From NCBI RefSeq assembly GCF_018332455.1, contig NZ_BOPZ01000015.1, positions 1 through 64,000 of the forward strand: a stretch of 64,000 nt of DNA, read 5' to 3'. Numbering within the stretch: the stretch's first letter is position 1; every line of letters starts with the position of its first letter. Source of the DNA: Clostridium polyendosporum. Lineage in GTDB: Bacteria; Bacillota; Clostridia; Clostridiales; Clostridiaceae. Of this stretch, positions 1-8,489 are shown piece by piece. Below the pieces are notes generated by a model, which was given only the letters and a program-made list of their open reading frames with translations, was not told the origin of the DNA and did not search any database. The position numbers and the translations under genes are program-made.

Positions 1-70
1 TTGAAGCCAGGGTGAGACAAGCTAAACTGGCTTAGTTGGTGTGCAATAAAATATGAAAGATAAAACGTGA

Positions 71-111
71 AAACCTGCTAAAAAAAAGTATTGACTTTTA
101 TTAGCAGGTTT
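71..111. terminator. Hairpin, possible terminator
   Basis: AAACCTGCTAA (71-81) pairs with TTAGCAGGTTT (101-111), and the stem can extend inward to a four-base loop with one bulge. No clear U-run follows on either strand, so termination is inferred only from position between an upstream region and the gene at 251. The first 70 bases hold no supported gene, only a short inverted repeat AAGCCAG/CTGGCTT (4-10, 27-33). Confidence 0.45.
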
Positions 112-250
112 AAGAATGTTGTTGAATATTTATAATATAATTTTTAAGATAAGTAATGAATAAATTAATAGAAGAAGATGTTATACTAGATAAGTATTAG
201 ATTTAAATTTATAGTATAGCCTTTAACGGCGGAAATGGAGACAAATTATT

Positions 251-685
251 ATGAAGCTTAAGGATAAAAATATGTCTAAAAAATCAAGAAAATCTCCTAT
301 TTCAATTGTTCTGTATGTTGTTGCTGCAGTTGTAGGGCTCGTTGGAATTGCATTATTAGTTAATAATATTTTGTTGTTTAGAGATACTGTTAATCAATAT
401 GTAACTCAGGGGTATCCCGAAGCTACTGTTATTAATGAATTAATACCAACGCAATTACTCCCAGGAATATTTGAACCAATTGCTGTATATGGAGGCATTG
501 CATTTGTTTTATTAGGTGTAGGTATAGTTAATAAAAAAGTTTCAAAATGCTTAACATTATTAACTAAAGTTGAGGTTTGCAATAGTACTATTGAAGAAAG
601 CATTTTGGAACAAAATGTTGTTTATATAGAAAATACAGAAACAACCGAACAGATAAAAATTGTGGAAGAAGTTGAAAAAGCCTGA
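251..685 (+). CDS. Small membrane protein of unknown function
   Basis: The 144-residue protein has a basic start, a first membrane segment at about residues 17-42, an extracytoplasmic stretch of about 30 residues, and a second membrane segment at about 72-95 (rich in Gly, Val and Leu). An acidic cytoplasmic tail ends in Glu/Lys-rich sequence. The N-in topology is inferred from the KKSRK sequence before the first helix. The ATG is preceded by GGAG ten bases upstream; a second Met at residue 8 could also serve. I do not recognise the family. It is a single-gene unit, followed by its own terminator. Confidence 0.7.
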   Translation: MKLKDKNMSKKSRKSPISIVLYVVAAVVGLVGIALLVNNILLFRDTVNQYVTQGYPEATVINELIPTQLLPGIFEPIAVYGGIAFVLLGVGIVNKKVSKCLTLLTKVEVCNSTIEESILEQNVVYIENTETTEQIKIVEEVEKA

Positions 686-697
686 CTAAAAATTAGA

Positions 698-737
698 AGA
701 CTTGTTTTGTCAGTTATACTGAGGCAAGTCTTTTCGT
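698..737 (+). terminator. Intrinsic terminator after the gene at 251
   Basis: AGACTTG pairs with CAAGTCT, with an inner TCAG/CTGA stem and TTTTC following. A second, weaker hairpin with a run of seven T lies at about 751-787. Confidence 0.7.
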
Positions 738-883
738 GTATTAGAAATTAAAGGGCGAGGATAAAGAAAATCGTTGCTCTTTTTTTATGCATCTAGTATG
801 CTGACAATCTAATGATTAAATCGAATGCCAATTACATAAAGTTTCTTAAATTAATAAAAAATATACAAAATGTTAATAAAGTG

Positions 884-934
884 TTGAATTGTTATTTTTT
901 ATATTGTATAATCTAATAAAAATTAACGTTAATT
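884..934 (+). promoter_or_regulatory. Promoter with palindromic operator for the ECF operon
   Basis: TTGAAT (884-889), a 17-base spacer and TATAAT (907-912) form a good housekeeping promoter. A perfect 14-base palindrome, AATTAACGTTAATT (921-934), covers the expected transcription start, which is where a repressor would bind. The regulator is unknown. About 280 bases of leader follow before the first gene at 1218. Apart from this and the hairpin at 1062, the 686-1217 gap holds nothing I can name. Confidence 0.55.
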
Positions 935-1061
935 GATATAAAATTACAAAACATAACAATATAATTTATATTTATTAAAAATGGTACGGAAAGTGTAGTT
1001 TATTATATACTTTTGTTATGTTTAGTGATTTGTGAAATGATAATAAAGTAATTAAGCTGAC

Positions 1062-1120
1062 GAAGGAGTCTTTTGAGCATTGCTTATTGTAAGCTATGCA
1101 TAAAAAGATTCCTTTTTGTT
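1062..1120 (+). promoter_or_regulatory. Long leader hairpin with U-run (attenuator or terminator)
   Basis: AAGGAGTCTTTT pairs over 12 positions with AAAAGATTCCTT. Inside it lies a second stem, GCAT(T)GCTTA / TAAGC(T)ATGC, and the structure ends in a T-rich run. It sits in the leader of the ECF operon. A related hairpin with the same 5' flank (TTAAG, TGAC, AAGGAGTCTT) is at 5804, before the TiaS-like gene. It may be a plain terminator or a shared attenuator. Confidence 0.5.
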
Positions 1121-1217
1121 TATTAGTATTATCTTTTGTTACTTGTTAATGATAAGGAGGGTGTGTTGATCACAAAAGTTTTCTAATAATATTCATTAAA
1201 AGGAAGGTGATAGCTAA

Positions 1218-2039
1218 ATGAAAAATTTTATACGAAAATATATTTTAAAGAATTTTTTGTTCATAATCATTTATTTATTTAGTACTACGGTTTGTGCTTA
1301 TGGACAAGGGGAAGGTATGCCTGGTTCAAGTGGTGTTAAACCTCTAAGTTTTGTTTCTTGTACACTTGAAGATGGAAGCAAAATAGATGCTGAAGATGGA
1401 ATAACTGTAGAACCAAAATTCATTCTAAAGTTTGATAAGAATATTGTTAACATGCTTGTTTGGGAAAATAACAGAAAATGTTTTAGTCTTTCTACAGGAG
1501 GTAATGTTAATATTCCTATTGTCGTTAGTAAAATAGATGATACTGTTGATTTTGATCATAGGCAGGATGTTTTTATCAAACCTGTAAATGCTCTTGAATT
1601 TGGAAAAACCTACTATATTAAAGTAGGACCTCAACTAATCTCTAAAAATGGACAGTCTACAATTGGTAGTGCTACAGGTGGAAAAGACTTAACTATTTCG
1701 TTCAAGACAAAAAAACAAGAGATAACGAAAGACAAAGAGAATGAAAATAATGCAGTAGTTACTGAGCAGAATATGGCTGAAAAAGGTAGTGAAGTAAGGA
1801 ATTTAGATGAACAGAAAAATGAAAATAGTAAAGATGGTGACTCAACTGTCAAAGCAAATGAAGAATCAGTGATACATAACGATGGGGACAAATCTGTTAA
1901 TCAACAAATATATTTATTGGGAAATATGATTTTAAATAATTGGTTGGCAGTAATAGCAGGTTCATTGTTTATTTGCTGGATAGCAACTGAGATTTTTTAT
2001 GAAAAGAAGAACAGAAAAGAAAGGAGAAATAAACTGTAG
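1218..2039 (+). CDS. Exported Ig-like (SbsA/Big_5-type) protein of the ECF operon
   Basis: The 273-residue protein starts with a signal peptide or anchor (basic start, hydrophobic 9-27, possible cleavage after CAYG). Residues about 40-170 look like a bacterial Ig-like domain of the SbsA/Big_5 type: an acidic start, a strand with PKFILKFDKNI, and the closing pattern FGKTYYIKVGP...SFKTK. A charged linker (about 170-225, Lys/Glu/Asn-rich) is followed by a C-terminal membrane helix (about 232-255) and a basic cytoplasmic end, so the domain is probably displayed outside the membrane. The start has AGGAAGGTGAT upstream. It is the first gene of the ECF operon, so a role in capturing or presenting the substrate is inferred. 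Confidence 0.7.
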   Translation: MKNFIRKYILKNFLFIIIYLFSTTVCAYGQGEGMPGSSGVKPLSFVSCTLEDGSKIDAEDGITVEPKFILKFDKNIVNMLVWENNRKCFSLSTGGNVNIPIVVSKIDDTVDFDHRQDVFIKPVNALEFGKTYYIKVGPQLISKNGQSTIGSATGGKDLTISFKTKKQEITKDKENENNAVVTEQNMAEKGSEVRNLDEQKNENSKDGDSTVKANEESVIHNDGDKSVNQQIYLLGNMILNNWLAVIAGSLFICWIATEIFYEKKNRKERRNKL

Positions 2040-2057
2040 GTTTAGGACAAGAATATT

Positions 2058-2495
2058 ATGAATGAGAAAAAATGGATAGTCATTAGTATATTATTAATTT
2101 TCCTGCTTACAGTCGGTTCGTACTTATTTGAAAATATAATTAAGCAACAGGGACTAAAATCAGGTGAAATTATAAAGATCACTGAAAAAAGGAAAGTAAT
2201 TGCTTTTTTGAGTGCTGATATACTCACACAATTAATGAAACAGAATTCACAGGAGGATGATGTATCCATGGGACCTTCACTTCTATTAACAATTAATGCA
2301 GTCGGTGTTAGTGAATTTGAACAGATTGAAGTGACTGGGAAATATAGGAAAGAAACTTTTGTTTTGCATAAAGAGGATATTAACGACGACTTACTACTAG
2401 TTTTAGAATCTAATGGGACTGTTAATTTATATAAGAAAAATAATGATTCAAAGTTTTTAGTTAAAGAGGTTACTGAAATAAGTATTAGAAACTAA
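2058..2495 (+). CDS. Membrane-anchored small protein of the ECF operon, function unknown
   Basis: The 145-residue protein has one N-terminal membrane helix (about 5-25) followed by a beta-rich extracytoplasmic domain. The part from about residue 70 (LLLTINAVGV...VTGKYRKETFVLHKEDI) weakly recalls small substrate-binding or molybdopterin-domain-like folds, but I cannot assign it. It lies 18 bases after the Ig-like gene and just before the S component, so it probably belongs to the same transport system. The start codon follows AGGA with normal spacing. Confidence 0.6.
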   Translation: MNEKKWIVISILLIFLLTVGSYLFENIIKQQGLKSGEIIKITEKRKVIAFLSADILTQLMKQNSQEDDVSMGPSLLLTINAVGVSEFEQIEVTGKYRKETFVLHKEDINDDLLLVLESNGTVNLYKKNNDSKFLVKEVTEISIRN

Positions 2496-2513
2496 ATTAG
2501 GAGGATGATGACA

Positions 2514-3092
2514 TTGAAGGATATGACACAAATAGTTGAAAGAAATTCTTTTCCTAAGGGAGAATATATGTTTAACCTAAGGCTGGGCGATATGCTTAGG
2601 GCAACAATGTTTGGAACCCTTGATGCGGTAATAAACGATATACTACACATGCCTTTACATATGCCAGGACATACAAGCATTTGGTGGATGGGTATTCTTT
2701 TAGTAGGAAAGGGACTGATTAGAAAATTTGGTTCAGGAATAATAATGGGTATAGTATCAGGTATTCTTGCTGTTATTCTAGGGCTTGGAAAGGAAGGAAT
2801 ATTTGTTTTCTTAAAATATTTTATACCAGGTTTACTGCTTGATTTTCTTGCACCATTATATAGCTACAGACTTGAATCACCAATTATTGGAGCTATATGC
2901 GGTGCTTTAGCAAGTTTGTCAAAATTGGCTGTTAGTACTGTTATAGGGATTATTGTAAATATACCAGTGTTGTTCCTCACGTTAGGGCTGGGTTATGTGG
3001 CCCTATCTCATGTATTGTATGGTTCAATAGGTGGAGTTTTGGCAGCTGTTATTATTAAACGGTTAAAACCAAGGTTGAGCAATTGGGACTAA
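2514..3092 (+). CDS. ECF transporter substrate-binding (S) component
   Basis: The membrane protein of about 192 residues has five or six hydrophobic segments, the usual size for an ECF S component that captures the substrate and docks on the A-A'-T module. Identification rests on the fold pattern and the three ECF genes that follow. A His-rich stretch near residue 45 (ILHMPLHMPGHTSIWW) is distinctive and might contact a ligand or metal. Start choice: AGGAGG abuts the ATGs at 2505 and 2508, which is too close, while TTG at 2514 has a nine-base spacer, so I prefer TTG. The substrate is unknown. The operon neighbours (Ig-like protein, TiaS-like protein, Cys-rich miniprotein) do not fit the known vitamin systems. 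Confidence 0.75.
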   Translation: MKDMTQIVERNSFPKGEYMFNLRLGDMLRATMFGTLDAVINDILHMPLHMPGHTSIWWMGILLVGKGLIRKFGSGIIMGIVSGILAVILGLGKEGIFVFLKYFIPGLLLDFLAPLYSYRLESPIIGAICGALASLSKLAVSTVIGIIVNIPVLFLTLGLGYVALSHVLYGSIGGVLAAVIIKRLKPRLSNWD

Positions 3093-3244
3093 TCATAGTA
3101 AATGGAGCTTTTATAGCAGTTAATTTCTATCAATATTTAGTGGATAAAAGCTAACGATGAAGAGAAAAGTTGCGTTGAAAAAGGGAGGGGATTGAGGAAT
3201 TTTATTTAGTTAAAAAATCTTATATTATAAGTAGGTGAAAATAA

Positions 3245-4090
3245 ATGGAGCATGAAAGTATTAGTTTTGTAAATGTATCAAAAATATTTAATGCTAATAG
3301 CTCCATGGAGAAGATGGCATTGAGTAATGTTACACTGACTATTGAACGAGGAGATTTCGTAGGAATATCAGGTATGAATGGTTCTGGAAAATCCACACTA
3401 GCTCGTATGATAAACGGATTAATTCTTCCCTCCTCAGGGGAAGTAAAGATTAATGGAATGAATACATCAAATAGAAAGAACATTAAGAAGATTAGAAGTT
3501 TGGTTGGCATGCTGTTCCAGAATCCTGATAATCAGATTGTCAATCCTGTTGTTGAAGAAGATATTGCTTTTGGACTAATAAATCTTGGTCTCTCGTATCA
3601 TGAAGTTAAAGAAAGGACGGATTGGGCTTTAAGCGTTCTAGGTTTGGAAGAACTTAGATATCAATCGCCTCATTTACTTTCAGGAGGTCAAAAACAAAAG
3701 GTTGCTATTGCTTCTGTTTTGGCAATGAAACCTGATTATTTAATATTAGATGAACCAACTTCGATGCTTGATAATATAAGCAGGAGTGAACTTATGGATA
3801 CATTAAAATTTTTAAATAGAGAGTTCAGGATGACGATTGTCTTAATTTCACATTTTATGGAAGATGTGATTGAAGCCAATAGATTGATTATACTAAATAA
3901 AGGTGAAATATATCTTGATGATGTTCCTTGTAAGTTATTTGTTTATCCTGAAAAACTTAAAGAAGCAGGGATAAGTCCACCTAAAATTGTATGCTTACTT
4001 AACAGACTAAGAGAGCGAGGACATGAAATTGATAATAATATTATAACATTAAATCAAATTGAGGGATTTATATGCAAATTATTGAAGTGA
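3245..4090 (+). CDS. ecfA1: ECF transporter ATPase A1
   Basis: This 281-residue cytoplasmic ATPase of the CbiO/EcfA family energises uptake with its partner at 4072. It has Walker A GMNGSGKST (43-51), Q-loop FQNPDNQI (about 91), signature LSGGQ (145-149) and Walker B LILDEPT (166-172), plus the C-terminal extension typical of EcfA proteins. The reading frame overlaps ecfA2 by 19 bases, suggesting translational coupling. A gap of 152 bases separates it from the S component, so the module could also be partly independent. Start ATG follows AGGTG. Confidence 0.93.
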   Translation: MEHESISFVNVSKIFNANSSMEKMALSNVTLTIERGDFVGISGMNGSGKSTLARMINGLILPSSGEVKINGMNTSNRKNIKKIRSLVGMLFQNPDNQIVNPVVEEDIAFGLINLGLSYHEVKERTDWALSVLGLEELRYQSPHLLSGGQKQKVAIASVLAMKPDYLILDEPTSMLDNISRSELMDTLKFLNREFRMTIVLISHFMEDVIEANRLIILNKGEIYLDDVPCKLFVYPEKLKEAGISPPKIVCLLNRLRERGHEIDNNIITLNQIEGFICKLLK

Positions 4091-4944
4091 AAAACTTGAC
4101 TTACACATATTATGCTGATACTCCACATGAACGTAAATTACTTGATAATATAACATTTTCGGTGGAAAAGGGAGCTGTTCTTGGAATTATTGGAGAGAAT
4201 GGCTCTGGTAAATCAACACTTCTGAAACATTTTAATGGAACATTGCAGCCTACAGATGGAAGTATAAAAGTTTTAGGAAAAGAGATATCCAATAGACAGG
4301 ATAGAAATGAGTTATGGAAAAAAGTTGGTATGGTATTTCAATTCCCTGAGCAGCAGATATTTGAAGATACAGTTTTTAATGAGATAGCTTATGGACTTAA
4401 AAATTTGGGGCTTAGTAAAGAAGAAATTGTGATTAGGGTTAAGGAAGCATTAGATAAAGTTGGATTAGACAATGAGTATATAGAAAAGTTACCTCCATTA
4501 AGTCTAAGTGGAGGGGGACGTAGGCGTGTAGCTATTGCTAGTGTACTTGCAATGCAACCTGAAGTGCTTATACTAGATGAATCTACAGCCGGATTGGATT
4601 TGTTAGGTCGTGAAAAGATTATAGATATTATAAAAAAAATAAAAGAGGATAGAAATACCACTATAATTATTGTATCTCATAATCTAAGTGAATTGATTTC
4701 AGTATGTAGTCATATAGCTGTTCTTAAGGATGGGAAGCTAGTTTCTTTTGGAGTAACAAGTGATGTACTGAGTCAAAAAACTATTATAAACATGTACTAT
4801 AAAATGTTTCCTGATTATATCCAACTGATGCATAGACTATCAGAACGGTATGAAAATGTTAATACTAGGAGTATTAATTTAGAAGATATTGAAATTGAAT
4901 TAGATAAGTTGTTATTACGAGGAGTTAAAAATGGACATGCTTAA
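4072..4944 (+). CDS. ecfA2: ECF transporter ATPase A2
   Basis: This is the second ATPase subunit (290 residues), forming the usual heterodimer with the preceding gene. Walker A GENGSGKST is at 41-49 and the Q-loop FQFPEQQIF at about 90. The signature reads LSGGG instead of LSGGQ, and Walker B ends DEST instead of DEPT; both differ from the partner subunit, so one of the two composite ATP sites may be weaker. It overlaps its upstream neighbour by 19 bases and the downstream T component by 14, as expected for an operon whose subunits are needed in fixed proportion. Confidence 0.92.
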   Translation: MQIIEVKNLTYTYYADTPHERKLLDNITFSVEKGAVLGIIGENGSGKSTLLKHFNGTLQPTDGSIKVLGKEISNRQDRNELWKKVGMVFQFPEQQIFEDTVFNEIAYGLKNLGLSKEEIVIRVKEALDKVGLDNEYIEKLPPLSLSGGGRRRVAIASVLAMQPEVLILDESTAGLDLLGREKIIDIIKKIKEDRNTTIIIVSHNLSELISVCSHIAVLKDGKLVSFGVTSDVLSQKTIINMYYKMFPDYIQLMHRLSERYENVNTRSINLEDIEIELDKLLLRGVKNGHA

Positions 4945-5716
4945 GCCAGGACAATATATTAAGGAAAATTCAATTGTTCATAATTTAGATCCAAGAACTA
5001 AACTAATTTATTGTATGTTTATTGCTTCTTCAACTTTAATAAATTCAAATGGGTTAATTATTTTGCTTAACATTTGTACCTTAATTTTAGCGATGTTGCT
5101 ATCTTGGATAAACATTTATAAGTTCTTCTTGCGTTTAAAATCTCTCATACTACTTTTTGTGATGACTTTCATTTTTCAGTCTATTCTTACTGATGGTGAA
5201 ATATTGTTCCATATAGGAACAATAAATTTTACAAAACAAGGCGTTTACTTAGGAATAATAACAGCATTTCGGTTTATGGCAATTTATTTATGTTCTACTA
5301 TATTAACCATGACAACATCTCCAATGAAATTAGCGTCTGGGTTGGAGTCGCTCTTTTCCCCTTTGGTTAAGCTACACATTCCCGTTAATCAGTTGTCTAT
5401 GATGATTAGCATATCATTAAGATTTATTCCAACAATTATTGAGGAAACTGAAAATATAAAATGTGCTCAAAAATCAAGAGGTGCACAATTTGAATCAGGC
5501 AGCTTTTTTGTTAAATTAAAAAGTATGTTGGCAGTTGTAATTCCAGTTTTAGCAGCATCATTGCAAAGAGCAAATGATTTGGCTATTGCAATGGAGAGCC
5601 GATGCTATCATGGTAAGTCAAGTTCAAAAATTGATACTGGGTTACATTATAAAAGGATAGATATAATTGTTATTGGAGTAGTATTGCTTAACTTAATTGT
5701 GTGTTTAATAACGTAA
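4931..5716 (+). CDS. ecfT: ECF transporter transmembrane (T) component
   Basis: The 261-residue EcfT/CbiQ-type membrane protein couples the ATPases to the S component. It begins with the conserved LDPRTKL-like segment (about 20-26), has several membrane helices, and carries the two coupling-helix motifs in modified form: KSRGAQF (about 180) and ESRCYHG (about 222). The start ATG has GAGGAG upstream inside the end of ecfA2. It is the last gene of the transporter core. A hairpin at 5804 separates it from the TiaS-like gene. Confidence 0.92.
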   Translation: MDMLKPGQYIKENSIVHNLDPRTKLIYCMFIASSTLINSNGLIILLNICTLILAMLLSWINIYKFFLRLKSLILLFVMTFIFQSILTDGEILFHIGTINFTKQGVYLGIITAFRFMAIYLCSTILTMTTSPMKLASGLESLFSPLVKLHIPVNQLSMMISISLRFIPTIIEETENIKCAQKSRGAQFESGSFFVKLKSMLAVVIPVLAASLQRANDLAIAMESRCYHGKSSSKIDTGLHYKRIDIIVIGVVLLNLIVCLIT

Positions 5717-5803
5717 AGATTGCTAATCTAAACCAGTATTGTTGATCTAAAAAGCTTTTGCTTAGGATAAATAAGAAAGTATATAAAAAGTAATTTAAGT
5801 GAC

Positions 5804-5860
5804 AAAGGAGTCTTATTATATCAGTGCTTACTGAAAGTTAGTGATAAAGAGGCTTCTTTT
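5804..5860 (+). promoter_or_regulatory. Long hairpin with U-run, related to the one at 1062
   Basis: AAAGGAGTCTT pairs with the G-rich strand AGGCTTCTTT (some G-U pairs). TATCA/TGATA forms an inner stem, and TTTTTT follows. The upstream 24 bases closely match those of the 1062 hairpin. It lies between ecfT and the TiaS-like gene, so it either ends the ECF transcript or attenuates the next genes. Confidence 0.55.
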
Positions 5861-5909
5861 TTAATTTCAAATATTTATAATCTATTTTTAATTTTAGGAG
5901 GTTAAAATT

Positions 5910-6683
5910 ATGTATATTCTTTTATGTATTGATGATACAGACAGCATAGATAGTAGAGGAACTGGAACACTGGCAGAAATTATAGCTAATACCATAGAAA
6001 GCTCTGGTTGGGGTAAACGGTATGCAGTAACAAGACACCAATTATTGCTTCATAAAGATATACCGTATACTTCTCATAATAGTTCCATGTGTTTCGGAGC
6101 AGAAATAGAAGCGAAATATTTACAAAACATAATAGACTATACTGTTGATTTCTTGCAACGTGAAAGCGAACCAGAATCGGATCCTGGGTTGTGTGTAGTG
6201 GTGGTCGATTATTTGAAAGATAATAAAAAGCTTATAGATTTCGGTTATAAAGCTAAAAGGGTAGTATTAACTAAGGAAAATGCTTATGACTTGGCAAAAG
6301 AACTAAAGATACATCTTTCCGAACATGGAGGTACAGGACAAGGAATTATAGGGGCTCTTGCTGGGGCAGGTCTTAGATTGAGTGGCAATGACGGTTGGTT
6401 TAAAGGCTCTCACAAAATTAAAACTTCAGATAATATTATTAAGGTTTCAGAACTTTGTTCTTATAATAACATTGATAAAGTGAGAAGCGTAGAAGGAAGA
6501 TATTTAGAAGATGATGAAATGATAGCTTTGGGTAATTTAGTAAAAACTGTTTTGGTGGAGGGAGAGTTTGTTCTTTTAGTTGATGAAGTAAATGAAGAAA
6601 GTTGTGGAGTTAAGTGGAAAACCTGCTCCAAACAGCAATTAAGGAAGTATGAGGAGATGAAATTTAATGTGGTTCATAAATGA
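5910..6683 (+). CDS. TiaS-like (tRNA agmatinylcytidine synthetase-like) protein
   Basis: The 257-residue protein opens with YILLCIDDTDSIDSRGTGT, the nucleotide-binding signature of the TiaS N-terminal domain family (COG1571-like). Other matches are TRHQLLLHKDIPYTSHNSS and the Gly-rich EHGGTGQGIIGALAGAGLR. Archaeal TiaS is about 420 residues and carries an OB fold and zinc ribbon that are missing here, so this is a short bacterial relative whose substrate is unknown and probably not tRNA-Ile2. Strong AGGAGG precedes the ATG. The next gene overlaps its end, so the two are coupled. Its position just after the ECF genes suggests a link with the imported compound, which is inference. Confidence 0.72.
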   Translation: MYILLCIDDTDSIDSRGTGTLAEIIANTIESSGWGKRYAVTRHQLLLHKDIPYTSHNSSMCFGAEIEAKYLQNIIDYTVDFLQRESEPESDPGLCVVVVDYLKDNKKLIDFGYKAKRVVLTKENAYDLAKELKIHLSEHGGTGQGIIGALAGAGLRLSGNDGWFKGSHKIKTSDNIIKVSELCSYNNIDKVRSVEGRYLEDDEMIALGNLVKTVLVEGEFVLLVDEVNEESCGVKWKTCSKQQLRKYEEMKFNVVHK

Positions 6684-6879
6684 AAGAAATGAAAGAGAAT
6701 TTTTTGGTGGCAAAAACGATTGGTCAGGAGCTGTAAAAGAAGCTAAAAACTGTTTGTTTTTTAAAATTGATAATGAGGAAGAAATTGTTGATGATGAACT
6801 AATATCTTGTTATAATTGTCGGTTTAGACGTTGGACAGAGAAATCTTTTGTTTGCTGTCAATCAGTAAAAATGCAGTAA
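6667..6879 (+). CDS. Four-cysteine miniprotein coupled to the TiaS-like gene
   Basis: The 70-residue protein starts inside the preceding gene (overlap of 17 bases) with GAGGAG upstream. Its C-terminal half has CYNCRFRRW and then VCC, that is a CxxC plus a CC pair, suggesting a small metal site (zinc or iron). The N-terminal half is acidic and hydrophilic, with no signal peptide. I do not recognise a named family. Confidence 0.6.
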   Translation: MWFINERNEREFFGGKNDWSGAVKEAKNCLFFKIDNEEEIVDDELISCYNCRFRRWTEKSFVCCQSVKMQ

Positions 6880-6962
6880 GTCTAGTATTAACATTTGATT
6901 CTAATGTGGAGAGTATTTTTTATCTTTCGTCTACTACCATTTTACAAAATAAAATTTAAATA

Positions 6963-6995
6963 AAACTGGACAGGCTCTATGCCTGTTTAGTTATT
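6963..6995 (+). terminator. Intrinsic terminator, repeat-family hairpin
   Basis: AAACT(G)GACAGGC pairs with GCCTGTT(T)AGTT across a TCTAT loop. The 5' flank (ACCATT, then CAAAATAAAA) matches those at about 9984 and 21350, so this belongs to a dispersed terminator/repeat family. Confidence 0.6.
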
Positions 6996-7038
6996 CTTAC
7001 TTAAGAAGTATGAAACTAAAAATATAGGAGGGAAAGTT

Positions 7039-8481
7039 ATGTACGATATAGCTATTATTGGAGCTGGAATTATGGGTACTTTTATTGCAAGAGAATTATC
7101 TAAATATAAAATAAATATAATCATCATTGAAAAAGAGAATGATGTGGCAAATGGAGCAACTATGGCAAATAGCGGAATTATATATGATGGATATCATTCT
7201 AAATTAGATAGAATGAAAGGAAAATTAATTCCTAGAGGAAATGAATTATATGATAAAGTTTGTGAAGAATTGGACGTGCCTTTTAAGAGGATAGGTTCAT
7301 TGGTAATTGGATTTAATGAAGAGGATGAAGAGAAAATTAAAAAACTATATAAAAAGGGAGTAGAAAATAAAGTACCCGGTCTTAAAATAATTAATAAACA
7401 GGAAGTATTAACTATGGAACCAAACTTAAATCCTGACATTAAGTTTGCCTTATATTCTCCTACATGTGGTATTATCTCTCCATTTGAAATGACCGTTGCA
7501 CTAGCTGAAAATGCCATTGATAATGGTGTAAAGTTACTACTAAATAGTGAAGTAACTCATATAAAAAAGATCGATAAAAAGTTTAAAATCATTATGAAAC
7601 AAAAGCAAATAGAAGCAAAGTATGTAATTAATTGTGCTGGAATCTATGCAGATAAGATTAATGATATGATAGCAACCTCCACTAGTTTTAAAATTACTCC
7701 TAAGAGAGGACAGTACTTTGTATTAGATAAAGGGACTAGTAATTTAGTAAATAGTGTCATACTTCAATGCAAAATAGACAATGAAAAAGGGGTTTTACTC
7801 ATACCAACGATTCATAATAATTTAATGATAGGTCCTGGTCTAGAGGTAATTGATGATAAGGAAGCTATAGAAACAACATCACATATGCTGAATAATATAC
7901 GGAAAAAGGCAATGAAGACCTGTAATAGTATACCTTTTAATCAAGTAATACGATCATTTTCGGGATTAAAAGCAAAAGTAGATACAGGGGATTTTATTGT
8001 AGAGGAATTAGAAGAAGTAAAAGGATTCATTAATGTGGCAGGTACTAGTACACCAGGATTGACCTGTGCACCTGCAATTGCAGAGTATGTTGTTGAAATT
8101 GTAAGGAGTATATTTGAAGGGAGTGAAGAAGATTTTATAGAAAAGGAAGATTTTAACCCAAGAAGAAGAAAAGTCATTCGATTTAAAGAATTAAAGGATG
8201 ATGAAAAGGTTGAGTTGATAAAGAAAGATTCGAGATACGGTCGGGTTGTTTGTCGATGTCAAACTGTTACGGAAGGAGAAATTGTAGATGCAATACATAG
8301 AAATGCCGGTGCAGCTACAGTTAAAGGAATAAAAAAACGGATAGGAACTTCTATGGGAAGATGCCAAGGTGGATTTTGTGGACCTAAGATTGTAGAAATT
8401 TTATCTAGAGAGTTGGGAAAAGAAATGCACGAAATTTTATATGATGGTGATAACTCTTATATACTAACAGAAAGGGAGTAG
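7039..8481 (+). CDS. FAD-dependent dehydrogenase, anaerobic glycerol-3-phosphate dehydrogenase type
   Basis: This 480-residue flavoprotein has the N-terminal FAD motif IIGAGIMGTFIARELS (6-21), a DAO-type oxidase domain to about residue 360, and a C-terminal BFD-like [2Fe-2S] domain with CRC (about 411-413) and GRCQGGFC (about 445-452). This layout is typical of clostridial GlpA-like proteins that oxidise glycerol 3-phosphate or a 2-hydroxy acid and pass electrons to the FAD/NAD protein encoded next. Substrate identity is inferred, and no glpK or glpF is in the window. AGGAGG precedes the ATG. It is the first gene of a three-gene operon. Confidence 0.82.
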   Translation: MYDIAIIGAGIMGTFIARELSKYKINIIIIEKENDVANGATMANSGIIYDGYHSKLDRMKGKLIPRGNELYDKVCEELDVPFKRIGSLVIGFNEEDEEKIKKLYKKGVENKVPGLKIINKQEVLTMEPNLNPDIKFALYSPTCGIISPFEMTVALAENAIDNGVKLLLNSEVTHIKKIDKKFKIIMKQKQIEAKYVINCAGIYADKINDMIATSTSFKITPKRGQYFVLDKGTSNLVNSVILQCKIDNEKGVLLIPTIHNNLMIGPGLEVIDDKEAIETTSHMLNNIRKKAMKTCNSIPFNQVIRSFSGLKAKVDTGDFIVEELEEVKGFINVAGTSTPGLTCAPAIAEYVVEIVRSIFEGSEEDFIEKEDFNPRRRKVIRFKELKDDEKVELIKKDSRYGRVVCRCQTVTEGEIVDAIHRNAGAATVKGIKKRIGTSMGRCQGGFCGPKIVEILSRELGKEMHEILYDGDNSYILTERE

Positions 8482-8489
8482 ATGTTATT

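Noticed and set aside
1-35. Frame ending in TAG at 33-35 that could be the C-terminus of a gene from outside the window
   Set aside because: Only about ten codons are visible, and the stretch also forms an inverted repeat (AAGCCAG/CTGGCTT), so coding cannot be supported.
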